DNA from: Flavobacterium aeripolare
GTDB taxonomy: Bacteria; Bacteroidota; Bacteroidia; Flavobacteriales; Flavobacteriaceae
Direction of reading: 5' to 3'
Assembly: GCF_013294025.1 (NCBI RefSeq)
Contig: NZ_JABSNL010000008.1
Span: forward strand, 148,251 to 212,250
DNA: 64,000 nucleotides
A program made the translations under genes and the position numbers. Shown piece after piece: positions 8,253-17,399 of this stretch; within the stretch, counting starts at the first letter, position 1, and the number at the start of each line of letters is the position of its first letter. The notes below the pieces were generated by a model. That model was not told where the DNA came from. It saw only the letters and a list, made by a program, of their open reading frames with translations, and did not search any database.

Positions 8253-10643
8253 ATGAAACGCACAATTAAAAAAGTTGCAGTAATCGGATCCGGAATTATG
8301 GGTTCGGGAATTGCTTGCCATTTTGCCAACATTGGTGTCGAAGTTTTACTACTTGATATCGTTCCTAGAGAACTAACTGAGATTGAAACTAAAAAAGGAC
8401 TGACATTAGAGAGTAAAATTGTTCGCAATCGTTTAGTTAATGAGCATTTGATGAATGCTTTAAAATCTAAACCCTCTCCTATTTATAGTCAAAAGTTTGC
8501 TAATCGCATCAAGACAGGTAACACTACGGATGACATGGCAAAAATTGCTGATGTGGACTGGATCATTGAGGTAGTTGTTGAAAGACTGGATATTAAAAAG
8601 CTAGTATTTGAACAAGTAGAAAAATACCGTAAGCCAGGAACGTTGATTACCTCTAATACTTCTGGTATTCCTATTCACTTTATGAGTGAAGGAAGAAGTG
8701 AAGATTTCCAGAAACACTTTTGTGGAACACACTTTTTTAACCCAGCGCGTTATTTAAAATTATTTGAAATTATTCCTGGCCCACAAACTTCTACAGAGGT
8801 TTTAGACTTCCTTACTATATATGGAGAGAAATTTTTAGGAAAAACATCAGTTGTCGCTAAGGATACACCAGCATTTATTGGAAACCGTATTGGAATTTTC
8901 GGAATCCAGAGTTTATTCCACTTGGTAAAGGAAATGGGATTAACGATTGAAGAAGTAGACAAATTGACTGGACCAGTAATTGGTCGTCCTAAGTCGGCTA
9001 CTTTTAGAACTGTTGACGTTGTAGGATTAGATACATTAGTACACGTTGCTAACGGAATCTACGAAAACTGTCCAAATGATGAGCAACACGACTTATTTAA
9101 GCTTCCAGAGTTTGTAAACAAAATGATGGAAAGTAAATGGTTAGGAAGCAAAACTGGACAAGGTTTCTACAAGAAAGTAGGAAAAGAAATCCTGACTTTA
9201 GATTTAGACACTTTAGAATATAGAGCAGCTAAGAAAGCGTCGTTTGCAACACTTGAATTAACTAAATCAATTGATAAACCAATCAATCGTTTTAAAGTTC
9301 TTGTAAAAGGTAAAGACAAAGCAGGTGAATTTTACAGAAAAAGTTTTTCTGGAATGTTTGCTTATGTTTCAAATAGAATACCTGAAATTTCAGATGAGTT
9401 ATACAAAATCGACGATGCTATGAAAGCTGGTTTCGGTTGGGAAAACGGACCATTCGAAATTTGGGATGCTATTGGAGTAGAAAAAGGAATCGAAATCATG
9501 AAAGCAGAAGGTCTTGAACCAGCTGCATGGGTAACAGAAATGCTAGCTGCTGGAAACAAAAGCTTCTATACTGTAACCGATGGTGCAACTCACTTTTACA
9601 GTATTCCTGCAAAAGCACAAGTTAAAGTTCCTGGACAAGATGATTTTATTATCCTGAACAACATTCGCGAAAGCAAAAAAATATGGAGCAACAGTGGTGG
9701 TGTAATCACTGATCTAGGAGATGGAATCATCAACTTAGAGTTCCTTTCAAAAATGAATACTATTGGTGGTGACGTTTTACAAGCGATCAATAAAGCCATT
9801 GATTTAGCCGAAAAAGAATACCAAGGATTAGTTATTGGTAATCAAGCCGGAAACTTTTCTGTTGGAGCTAACATCGGAATGATCTTTATGATGGCCGTGG
9901 AGCAAGAATATGATGAGTTGAATATGGCTATCAAAATGTTCCAAGACACGATGATGCGTGTACGTTACTCTTCTATTCCAGTTGTAGTAGCACCACACGG
10001 AATGACTTTTGGTGGTGGATGCGAAATGAGTTTACATGCTGATAAAGTAGTAGCTGCTGCAGAAACGTACATGGGATTAGTGGAGTTTGGTGTTGGAGTT
10101 ATTCCTGGTGGTGGTGGTTCTAAAGAACTAGCATTACGTGCCTCAGACTTATTCCATAAAAATGACGTAGAACTAAATGTATTGCAAGAGTATTTCTTGA
10201 CTATTGCTATGGCAAAAGTATCGACTTCTGGTTATGAAGCATTTGACACTGGATTATTACAACATGGTAAAGACGTTATCGTAGTAAACAAAGACCGTCA
10301 AATTGCAGAAGCTAAGAAACATGCTTTACTAATGGCTGAAGCGGGTTACACACAACCTATTCGTAGAACAGATGTTCGTGTATTAGGGAAACAAGCTTTA
10401 GGAATGTTCTTAGTAGGAACAGACCAAATGGAAGCGGGTAAATACATCTCTGAGCACGATAAGAAAATTGCCAACAAACTAGCATATGTTATGGCTGGTG
10501 GTGATTTATCTGAGCCAACATTAGTTAGCGAACAATATTTATTAGATCTAGAACGTGAAGCTTTCTTGTCATTGTGTACAGAAAGAAAAACATTAGAAAG
10601 AATCCAATTTATGTTAACTAAAGGGAAACCGCTACGTAACTAA
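8253..10643 (+). CDS. fadB: 3-hydroxyacyl-CoA dehydrogenase / enoyl-CoA hydratase fusion (FadB/FadJ-like)
   Basis: The product is 796 residues. Domain order is dehydrogenase first and hydratase last, the reverse of E. coli FadB. The Rossmann motif 'GSGIMGSGIA' lies at residues 12-21, and the dehydrogenase catalytic region is in 'FCGTHFFNPARYLKLFEIIP'. The crotonase-like domain is in the last 300 residues, with 'GNQAGNFSVGANIGMI' and 'GLVEFGVGVIPGGGGSKEL', where the Glu and the GGGG turn mark the active site. It should catalyse hydration of enoyl-CoA and NAD oxidation of the 3-hydroxyacyl-CoA in beta-oxidation. A long inverted repeat fills the gap to the thiolase gene. Confidence 0.95.
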   Translation: MKRTIKKVAVIGSGIMGSGIACHFANIGVEVLLLDIVPRELTEIETKKGLTLESKIVRNRLVNEHLMNALKSKPSPIYSQKFANRIKTGNTTDDMAKIADVDWIIEVVVERLDIKKLVFEQVEKYRKPGTLITSNTSGIPIHFMSEGRSEDFQKHFCGTHFFNPARYLKLFEIIPGPQTSTEVLDFLTIYGEKFLGKTSVVAKDTPAFIGNRIGIFGIQSLFHLVKEMGLTIEEVDKLTGPVIGRPKSATFRTVDVVGLDTLVHVANGIYENCPNDEQHDLFKLPEFVNKMMESKWLGSKTGQGFYKKVGKEILTLDLDTLEYRAAKKASFATLELTKSIDKPINRFKVLVKGKDKAGEFYRKSFSGMFAYVSNRIPEISDELYKIDDAMKAGFGWENGPFEIWDAIGVEKGIEIMKAEGLEPAAWVTEMLAAGNKSFYTVTDGATHFYSIPAKAQVKVPGQDDFIILNNIRESKKIWSNSGGVITDLGDGIINLEFLSKMNTIGGDVLQAINKAIDLAEKEYQGLVIGNQAGNFSVGANIGMIFMMAVEQEYDELNMAIKMFQDTMMRVRYSSIPVVVAPHGMTFGGGCEMSLHADKVVAAAETYMGLVEFGVGVIPGGGGSKELALRASDLFHKNDVELNVLQEYFLTIAMAKVSTSGYEAFDTGLLQHGKDVIVVNKDRQIAEAKKHALLMAEAGYTQPIRRTDVRVLGKQALGMFLVGTDQMEAGKYISEHDKKIANKLAYVMAGGDLSEPTLVSEQYLLDLEREAFLSLCTERKTLERIQFMLTKGKPLRN

Positions 10644-10644
10644 G

Positions 10645-10750
10645 AGCCCCCTAGCCCCCTAAGGGGGAATCTAGAAGGTTTAACTATAATATTAACTAAA
10701 AATCCTATTCACCCCTAATAGGAATTCCCCCTTCGGGGGGCTAGGGGGCT
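10645..10750 (+). repeat. Long G/C-rich inverted repeat element, copy 1 (between fadB-like and fadA-like)
   Basis: The left arm at 10645-10670 begins AGCCCCCTAGCCCCCT and the right arm at 10724-10750 ends GGGGGGCTAGGGGGCT. The arms are nearly perfect inverted complements. Between them lies a second small hairpin, CCTATT...AATAGG. The element fills almost the whole intergenic gap and is repeated at 11936-12098. From memory, similar runs occur widely in Flavobacterium intergenic DNA. Confidence 0.9.
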
Positions 10751-10753
10751 ATT

Positions 10754-11935
10754 ATGAAAACAGCCTATATAGTAAAAGCATACAGAACTGCAGTTGGTAA
10801 AGCACCAAAAGGAGTTTTTAGATTTAAAAGACCTGATGAACTAGCAGCAGAAACCATCGAATTCATGATGAATGAGCTGCCTGATTTTGACAAGACTCGT
10901 ATTGACGACGTAATGGTAGGTAACGCGATGCCTGAGGCAGAACAAGGACTTAACGTTGCTCGTTTGATCTCTTTGATGGGATTAAAAGTAGAGGATGTTC
11001 CTGGGGTAACCGTAAACCGTTACTGCGCATCTGGTCTTGAAACGATTGGTATGGCTACAGCCAAAATTCAATCAGGAATGGCACACTGTATTATTGCAGG
11101 TGGTGCAGAGAGCATGAGCTTTATTCCGATGGGTGGTTACAAACCAACTCCGGATTATGCTGTTGCAAAAGCAGGAAACGAAGACTACTACTGGGGAATG
11201 GGTTTAACAGCCGAAGCTGTAGCACAGCAGTTCAAAGTTTCTAGAGAAGACCAAGATGAGTTTGCTTTTAACTCACACATGAAAGCCTTGAAAGCGCAAG
11301 CTGATGGGAAGTTTGATAAACAAATTGTTCCTATTACAGTAGAACAAACGTTTATCAATGAAAATGGTAAAAAAGAGACTAAATCTTATGTTGTAAACAA
11401 AGATGAAGGTCCTAGAGCTGGAACTTCTAAGGAAGCATTAGCGGGATTAAGACCTGTTTTTGAAGCTGGCGGAAGTGTAACTGCAGGTAACTCGTCACAA
11501 ATGAGTGATGGTGCTGCTTTTGTACTGGTTATGAGCGAAGAAATGGTAAAAGAATTAAACCTAGAACCAATCGCAAGATTAGTAAACTTTGCATCTGCAG
11601 GTGTAGAACCTAGAATCATGGGTATTGGACCGGTAAAAGCAATTCCGAAAGTATTAAAACAAGCAGGTTTATCAATTAACGATATCGAGTTAATCGAATT
11701 GAACGAAGCTTTTGCTTCTCAATCATTAGCAGTAATCAGAGAATTAGATTTAAATCCTGATATCATCAATGTAAATGGTGGAGCAATCTCGATGGGACAC
11801 CCACTAGGATGTACAGGTGCTAAATTATCAGTTCAATTATTTGATGAAATGAAACGCCGCGGTAACAAATACGGAATCGTTACGATGTGTGTAGGTACAG
11901 GTCAAGGTAGTGCTGGGGTTTATGAGTTGATGTAA
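10754..11935 (+). CDS. fadA: Acetyl-CoA C-acyltransferase (3-ketoacyl-CoA thiolase)
   Basis: The product is 393 residues, the standard thiolase length. The nucleophilic Cys is in 'VNRYCASGLETI' near residue 90, the general-base His is in 'NGGAISMGHPLGCTGAK' near residue 350, and the second catalytic Cys is in 'MCVGTGQGSAGVYE' near the C-terminus. It cleaves 3-ketoacyl-CoA to acetyl-CoA and a shortened acyl-CoA, the last step of beta-oxidation, and probably works with the FadB-like protein encoded just upstream. It starts 4 bases after one long inverted repeat and is followed directly by a second. Confidence 0.95.
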   Translation: MKTAYIVKAYRTAVGKAPKGVFRFKRPDELAAETIEFMMNELPDFDKTRIDDVMVGNAMPEAEQGLNVARLISLMGLKVEDVPGVTVNRYCASGLETIGMATAKIQSGMAHCIIAGGAESMSFIPMGGYKPTPDYAVAKAGNEDYYWGMGLTAEAVAQQFKVSREDQDEFAFNSHMKALKAQADGKFDKQIVPITVEQTFINENGKKETKSYVVNKDEGPRAGTSKEALAGLRPVFEAGGSVTAGNSSQMSDGAAFVLVMSEEMVKELNLEPIARLVNFASAGVEPRIMGIGPVKAIPKVLKQAGLSINDIELIELNEAFASQSLAVIRELDLNPDIINVNGGAISMGHPLGCTGAKLSVQLFDEMKRRGNKYGIVTMCVGTGQGSAGVYELM

Positions 11936-12098
11936 AGCCCCCTAACCCCCAAAGGGGGAATTACCAAGATTTAATATAAAAAAAATAGATTTCAAAGTTC
12001 TTAAACAGATATATTCACATCTTTAACTTCATTTAGGTTAGAGAATTTAAAACCCTACCGACCCCTAGTAGGAATTCCCCCTTCGGGGGTTAGGGGGC
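11936..12098 (+). repeat. Long G/C-rich inverted repeat element, copy 2 (between thiolase and acyl-CoA dehydrogenase)
   Basis: The left arm at 11936-11961 begins AGCCCCCTAACCCCC and the right arm at 12074-12098 ends GGGGGTTAGGGGGC. Compared with copy 1, the central G-C pair of the arm is A-T here on both sides, a compensatory change. The interior hairpin CCTAC...GTAGG is also conserved. About 110 bases of AT-rich DNA separate the arms. Confidence 0.9.
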
Positions 12099-12103
12099 AA
12101 ATT

Positions 12104-13894
12104 ATGGCAGACGTAACTAGAGGAGGACAATTCCTTGTAAAAGAAACAAAGTGCGAAGATATCTTCACTCCTGAAGACTTCAATGAAGAACAAATAATGA
12201 TGCGTGACTCTGTAAAAGAGTTCGTTGATAAAGAATTATGGCCTAATAAAGACCGTTTTGAAAAGAAAGATTATGCTTTAACTGAAGAAACGATGCGTAA
12301 AGCGGGTGACTTAGGTTTTTTAAGCGTAGCAGTTCCTGAGGCTTACGGCGGAATGGGAATGGGATTTGTAAACACCGTTTTAGTATGTGATTACATCTCT
12401 GGAGCAACGGGATCTTTCTCAACTGCTTTTGGAGCACATACAGGAATTGGTACTATGCCAATCACTTTATATGGTAGCGAAGAACAGAAACAAAAATACG
12501 TACCTAAATTAGCTTCAGGTGAGTGGTTTGGTGCTTACTGTTTGACTGAACCAGGTGCAGGATCTGATGCTAACTCAGGAAAAACAAAAGCAGTTTTATC
12601 TGAAGATGGTAAAACATACTCAATTACAGGTCAAAAAATGTGGATTTCGAATGCAGGTTTCTGTAGTGTATTCATCGTTTTTGCACGTATTGGTGATGAT
12701 AAAAACATTACTGGTTTCATCGTAGAAAATAATCCTGCGAATGGAATTACAATGAACGAAGAAGAGCACAAATTAGGAATTAGAGCTTCTTCTACTCGTC
12801 AAGTTTTCTTTAATGAAACAAAAGTTCCTGCTGAGAACATGTTATCTGAAAGAGGAAACGGATTTAAAATTGCAATGAACGCTTTAAATGTTGGACGTAT
12901 TAAACTTGCTGCTGCTTGTCTAGATGCTCAACGTAGAGTGATCACAAATGCAACTGCTTACGCAAACGAAAGATTACAATTTAATACACCTATTTCACAG
13001 TTTGGAGCCATCCGTTCCAAATTAGCTGATATGGCAACGAGCTGTTATGCTGGTGAAAGTGCTACTTATAGAGCAGCAAAAGATATCGAAAACAGAATTA
13101 CTACTCGTGAAGCAGAAGGGTCTACGCATCAAGATGCTGAATTAAAAGGTGTTGAAGAATACGCAATTGAGTGTTCTATCTTGAAAGTAGCTGTTTCTGA
13201 AGACGTTCAAAACTGTTCTGACGAAGGGATTCAAATCTTTGGAGGAATGGGATTCTCAGAAGACACTCCTATGGAGAGCGCTTGGAGAGATGCTCGTATC
13301 GCTCGTATCTATGAAGGTACAAATGAAATCAACAGAATGCTATCTGTAGGAATGTTGATTAAAAAAGCAATGAAAGGTCATGTTGATTTATTAGGACCTG
13401 CAACGAAAGTAGGTGAGGAATTATTAGGTATTCCTTCATTCGATACTCCAGATTTCTCTGAGTTGTTTGCTGAGGAAAAAGACTTAATTGTTAAATTGAA
13501 AAAAGCATTTATGATGGTTGCTGGTAGTGCAGTTCAAAAATTCGGAACTGAATTAGACTCTCACCAACAAATCTTAATGTCGGCTTCAGACATGTTGATC
13601 GAAATCTACATGGCAGAAAGTACAATCCTTAGAACTGAAAAATTAGCTAAAAAAGAAGGAGAAGATAAAGTTGAAGAACAAATTGCAATGGCAAGATTGT
13701 ACTTGTATCAAGCAGTTGATATTGTAACACAAAAAGGTAAAGAAGCGATCATCTCATTTGTAGAAGGAGATGAACAACGCATGATGCTTATGGGATTAAG
13801 ACGTTTCACTAAATATACTAACATGCCAAATGTTGTAGCTTTAAAAGAAACTATTACTTCTAAGCTAGTTGCTAAAAACGAATACTGTTTCTAG
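12104..13894 (+). CDS. Acyl-CoA dehydrogenase (long form)
   Basis: The product is 596 residues, about 200 longer than short-chain acyl-CoA dehydrogenases; the C-terminal extension resembles the VLCAD-like group. FAD-binding and substrate motifs are visible: 'YCLTEPGAGSDANSGKT', 'KMWISNAGF' and 'SSTRQVFFNETKVPAENML'. The catalytic Glu is in 'YEGTNEINRML' near residue 405. It catalyses the first oxidation of acyl-CoA to trans-2-enoyl-CoA. As the last gene of the cluster it completes beta-oxidation. No electron-transfer flavoprotein gene is nearby. Confidence 0.95.
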   Translation: MADVTRGGQFLVKETKCEDIFTPEDFNEEQIMMRDSVKEFVDKELWPNKDRFEKKDYALTEETMRKAGDLGFLSVAVPEAYGGMGMGFVNTVLVCDYISGATGSFSTAFGAHTGIGTMPITLYGSEEQKQKYVPKLASGEWFGAYCLTEPGAGSDANSGKTKAVLSEDGKTYSITGQKMWISNAGFCSVFIVFARIGDDKNITGFIVENNPANGITMNEEEHKLGIRASSTRQVFFNETKVPAENMLSERGNGFKIAMNALNVGRIKLAAACLDAQRRVITNATAYANERLQFNTPISQFGAIRSKLADMATSCYAGESATYRAAKDIENRITTREAEGSTHQDAELKGVEEYAIECSILKVAVSEDVQNCSDEGIQIFGGMGFSEDTPMESAWRDARIARIYEGTNEINRMLSVGMLIKKAMKGHVDLLGPATKVGEELLGIPSFDTPDFSELFAEEKDLIVKLKKAFMMVAGSAVQKFGTELDSHQQILMSASDMLIEIYMAESTILRTEKLAKKEGEDKVEEQIAMARLYLYQAVDIVTQKGKEAIISFVEGDEQRMMLMGLRRFTKYTNMPNVVALKETITSKLVAKNEYCF

Positions 13895-13932
13895 CATATT
13901 GAAGATTGTTTTAAGTTGAATTTTATTTGTTT

Positions 13933-13974
13933 AAAAAACCGCACTCATTAATTTGATTGCGGTTTTTAATTTTT
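13933..13974 (+). terminator. Terminator after the fad cluster
   Basis: AAAAACCGCA and TGCGGTTTTT pair around an AT-rich loop, followed by more T. Confidence 0.75.
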
Positions 13975-14082
13975 AGCATATTCTCTTTCGAATAAAAGCC
14001 TACCACTACCCTAGCTATAATTAGGAACAACTAGATGAGCGATGGTTATTTATCAACTCCATCTCTATTTAAAAACAGAGCA

Positions 14083-14119
14083 AAAAAAAACTGCAATACA
14101 GGATTGCAGTTTTTTTTTA
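14083..14119 (-). terminator. Terminator for the BCCT transporter gene
   Basis: ACTGCAAT/ATTGCAGT hairpin flanked by A and T tracts; on the minus strand it follows the transporter stop by about 16 bases. Confidence 0.85.
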
Positions 14120-14134
14120 TAGATAGCAGTGCTA

Positions 14135-16165
14135 TTATTCGATAACCGTTGGTTTTACAAATAAATCATGCGTACCATCTGAACCTAAGTTTAAGAAACG
14201 TTCGTACTCTCTTAAAACGTCAGAGATTATTTCGTCCTTACTTAAATATTGAATATCATAACCCATTCGATGATCACCAAAATACGTTATTGGTAAAAAC
14301 ATCGTTTCAGAATCAATAGTAGGCATGTTTAATTCGTTTACTAAAGTCTCTGATACGGTTTGCGGTTGTGCCATCACCCCAAAGACAAAATCGCGTAATT
14401 GCTCGTGTTTGATGACAAGCTCTATAGAATTATTAGGAGTAGTATGGTAAACAATACTAGCTTCAATTTGGTTCTTCTCTAATTCGCTTACCAATTCCTC
14501 AAATGAAATACGTACTGTTTCATTCAAGAATTTCCTAATATCTTTCTTTTGTGAATAGGTTAGAATTTTTTGTAAACGAACCTTCCAGTGGTAGTCATTC
14601 CAGTTTAAACTTCCATGAGAATACTTGGTCATACTGTACTCATTATCTGCCGATAGGGCCTTCCATAAGTTCACACAAAGCAACAACATGATTATCCCGA
14701 ATGGTAGTGCAGTAACTAGCGTCATGGTCTGTAAAGAGGCTAATCCTCCAGAGCGTAATAAGCTTAGCGATACAACGGTAAGCAAAACTCCCCAAAAAGC
14801 ATTTTGCCATTTAGGAGAATTTGTAGCTCCTTTTGACGAAATCCCATTCATTATAAATATTCCAGAATCTGCTGATGTGATAAAGAACACGCAAATAATA
14901 GCAATCGAAAGCACATTCAACAAACTAGTTAAAGGAAAGTAACCAAAAAAGTTAAATAACAAGGTGTCCGGATTATTTGCAAATTCGCTTAAAGCACCAT
15001 GAGCAACAAATTTGTCAATCCAGATAGCACTGCTTCCAAAGATGGTCATCCACACAAAGTTGAAAAGTGCTGGTATGAATAGAACAGCTAATATAAACTC
15101 ACGTATTGTTCTACCTTTAGAAATTTTAGCAATGAACAGTCCTACGTAAGGAGCCCATGAAATCCACCAAGCCCAATACAGTATCGTCCAATTAGAAAAC
15201 CACTCTTGACTGTCTTTTTCGAAAGCGTATGTATTAAAAGTCAATGACATAAAGTTACTTACATAATGTCCAATTCCTTCTGTTAAGGTACTTAATATAT
15301 AAATGGTTGGCCCTGCAATTAAAACAAACAGCATTAGCGCACCCGCCATTATGATATTGATTTCACTTAGTTTTTTAACTCCTTTTCCTAATCCACTTGT
15401 AGCAGATATAATGGCAATCAACATCACGACAACTACAATTCCTACTTGATACTCGAAGCTAGTATTAGGAATCACACCTAAACTTTCAAGTCCGGCACTT
15501 AATTGCAAAACACCAAAGCCTAAGGTAGTAGCAATACCAAAGAACGTACTACACAAAGCAAAAACGTCAACAATATCACCAAAACGTCCATGTATTTTAT
15601 CTTTCAACATTGGGTAAAACCCACTACGAATAGCAATAGGCAAATTATGACGATACGCAAAATATGCCATAGATAATCCTACCACACCATAAATCGACCA
15701 AGCATGAAAACCCCAGTGAAAGAACGTATACAACTGCGCCTCCTTTGCTCTTAAACTTACATCAAGATTGCTGATCGCAGGATTAGCAAAATGAGCCATA
15801 GTTTCGGCAACACCAAAGTACATTAAACCAATTCCCATACCAGCAGCAAAAAGCATGGCTACCCAGGAGAAGAAGGAATACTCTGGTTTAGTATCATCAG
15901 CCCCTAACTTGATCTTACCTAGTTTACTAACTGCCAGACCTATTAAGAAAATTACAAAAACAGTAACAATTAACACATAGAGCCAACCTAAATTTTTGAA
16001 AATTACTCCTTTAACGACATTAAAAAATTGTTCTGCCTCTACAGAGAAAATTCCACAAAAAAGAGAAATTACGATGATAATCGTAAGACTAGGTAAGGCA
16101 ACTGACTTTGTGAAATCAGTTTTAAAATTATACTTCTGTTCTAAAAAAGATAATAGTTTATTCAT
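14135..16165 (-). CDS. BCCT-family betaine/choline/carnitine transporter
   Basis: The product is 676 residues with about 12 membrane segments in the first 510 residues and a soluble C-terminal tail of about 160 residues. The family signature is clear: the Trp-rich TM8 stretch 'LYWAWWISWAPYVGLFIAKI', then 'SKGRTIREFILAVLFIPALF', and the early 'AAGMGIGLMYFGVAE'. It should import glycine betaine, choline or a related quaternary amine with Na+ or H+. The long cytosolic tail is reminiscent of osmotically regulated members. It stands alone, convergent with the fad cluster. Confidence 0.95.
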   Translation of the reverse strand: MNKLLSFLEQKYNFKTDFTKSVALPSLTIIIVISLFCGIFSVEAEQFFNVVKGVIFKNLGWLYVLIVTVFVIFLIGLAVSKLGKIKLGADDTKPEYSFFSWVAMLFAAGMGIGLMYFGVAETMAHFANPAISNLDVSLRAKEAQLYTFFHWGFHAWSIYGVVGLSMAYFAYRHNLPIAIRSGFYPMLKDKIHGRFGDIVDVFALCSTFFGIATTLGFGVLQLSAGLESLGVIPNTSFEYQVGIVVVVMLIAIISATSGLGKGVKKLSEINIIMAGALMLFVLIAGPTIYILSTLTEGIGHYVSNFMSLTFNTYAFEKDSQEWFSNWTILYWAWWISWAPYVGLFIAKISKGRTIREFILAVLFIPALFNFVWMTIFGSSAIWIDKFVAHGALSEFANNPDTLLFNFFGYFPLTSLLNVLSIAIICVFFITSADSGIFIMNGISSKGATNSPKWQNAFWGVLLTVVSLSLLRSGGLASLQTMTLVTALPFGIIMLLLCVNLWKALSADNEYSMTKYSHGSLNWNDYHWKVRLQKILTYSQKKDIRKFLNETVRISFEELVSELEKNQIEASIVYHTTPNNSIELVIKHEQLRDFVFGVMAQPQTVSETLVNELNMPTIDSETMFLPITYFGDHRMGYDIQYLSKDEIISDVLREYERFLNLGSDGTHDLFVKPTVIE

Positions 16166-16751
16166 AAATAGTTAAATAAAGTTAACTGCAAACAATGCTT
16201 GTTCACAGTATTAAAAATAGTCTGCTCAATTCTGCTTTAGAATATAAAACCAAACCCAAAAATGATGTTTAATTGCTAAAAATAAATTTAGCTCACTGAG
16301 TAATCATCATAAAATAATTGATGATACGCTAAGAACCCTGTAAAGAGTTCCAGTGAAAATTGAATGACAAAAGCCATTGTAGTTTTGAAAATATTGCAAC
16401 TTATCGCTATCTTGATTGTATTACATTTTAAAACAGAAATAAAATAAAGAATCAAAAAAATTGCAAATTGGTTTGCAAAACTAACAAAAATTGACAAAAA
16501 ACAGCTCATTATGTTGGATTACTCAATCTATCAAGCAAATAGTCAATGAAACACTAAAATTATTAGTGATGCAGTTTTTTATTTGCCAAATAAGCTTGCC
16601 GTTTTGAGCCCCAAAATAATGACCGCAAGATACTTTTACAACATTAGATAAAAGCAACTACATCATAATGTTGTATCTTTTGTTAAAAATTTTGATAAAA
16701 CATGACCACTATAATCCCTAATTTTATGCTTTTATAACTAAAACTTAAACC
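16166..16751. other. Intergenic stretch without a supported gene
   Basis: About 586 AT-rich bases between the divergent transporter and superoxide dismutase genes. A 73-codon open frame on the minus strand (16288-16509) is rich in Phe, Ile and Ser and has no family signal, so I do not call it. Both flanking promoters must lie here, but no exact TAnnTTTG box is close to either start. Confidence 0.5.
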
Positions 16752-17279
16752 ATGAAAAAAATAATTATTTCTTGTATGATATTAGCAGCTGTTGTAGTAG
16801 GCTGTAAAACAAATAGTGATTCGGCTAATACAAAAAACTTAAAAATTGATTTTGAATCCAAAAGTAACAGCAACGTTTCTGGTACCGCAACATTTGTAGA
16901 AAAAAATGGTATGGTAACCTTCACCGCAAAGCTAGCAGGATTGCAACCAGGCGTGCATGCAATACATATTCATGAAAAATCAGACTGTTCAGCTGCAGAT
17001 GGAAGTTCAGCAGGCGGACACTGGAACCCTACTTTTAAAAAGCATGGAAAATGGGGTGTTGGTGAGTACCACAAAGGAGATATTGGAAATTTCACAGCTG
17101 ACGCTAATGGAAACGGAATGATAACCATGACTACTAATGAATGGAATATTGGTTCAGGTGATCCTACAAAAGATATTCTTGGAAAAGGATTGATTGTGCA
17201 CCAAGGAACAGATGATTTTGTATCGCAACCTTCAGGAGATGCAGGAGCTAGAGTAGCTTGCTCTGCAATTATAAAATAA
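16752..17279 (+). CDS. sodC: Cu/Zn superoxide dismutase, lipoprotein
   Basis: The product is 175 residues. The signal peptide ends in the lipobox 'VVVGC', so it is an envelope lipoprotein. The metal-binding His residues are visible in 'GVHAIHIHEKSDC', 'AGGHWNPTFKKHG' and 'GEYHKGDIGNF', with the last His in 'LIVHQGTDD'. The Cys pair for the family disulfide is present (SDC and VAC). It disproportionates superoxide outside the cytoplasm. It is a monocistronic unit with a hairpin terminator. Confidence 0.95.
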   Translation: MKKIIISCMILAAVVVGCKTNSDSANTKNLKIDFESKSNSNVSGTATFVEKNGMVTFTAKLAGLQPGVHAIHIHEKSDCSAADGSSAGGHWNPTFKKHGKWGVGEYHKGDIGNFTADANGNGMITMTTNEWNIGSGDPTKDILGKGLIVHQGTDDFVSQPSGDAGARVACSAIIK

Positions 17280-17295
17280 TTTTGCCCAATACTTT

Positions 17296-17337
17296 AATAA
17301 GCGTACACTAGCTGTTTACAAATAGTGTATGCTTATT
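17296..17337 (+). terminator. Terminator after sodC
   Basis: AATAAGCGTACACTA pairs with TAGTGTATGCTTATT (one G-T pair) and is followed by a T-containing stretch. Confidence 0.7.
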
Positions 17338-17373
17338 TAATTTAAATTTAATGAACAAAGCGATAAAAATAAC

Positions 17374-17381
17374 TAGCTTTG
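17374..17381 (+). promoter_or_regulatory. Promoter -7 box for the LETM1-like gene
   Basis: TAGCTTTG, exact TAnnTTTG, 18 bases before the ATG at 17400. It covers the alternative TTG start at 17379 and so argues for the ATG. Confidence 0.5.
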
Positions 17382-17399
17382 TCACCTCAAATAACCACA

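Noticed and set aside
16288..16509. 73-codon minus-strand open frame between the BCCT transporter and sodC
   Set aside because: Low-complexity Phe/Ile/Ser content, no family signal and no promoter box; AT-rich DNA gives such frames by chance.
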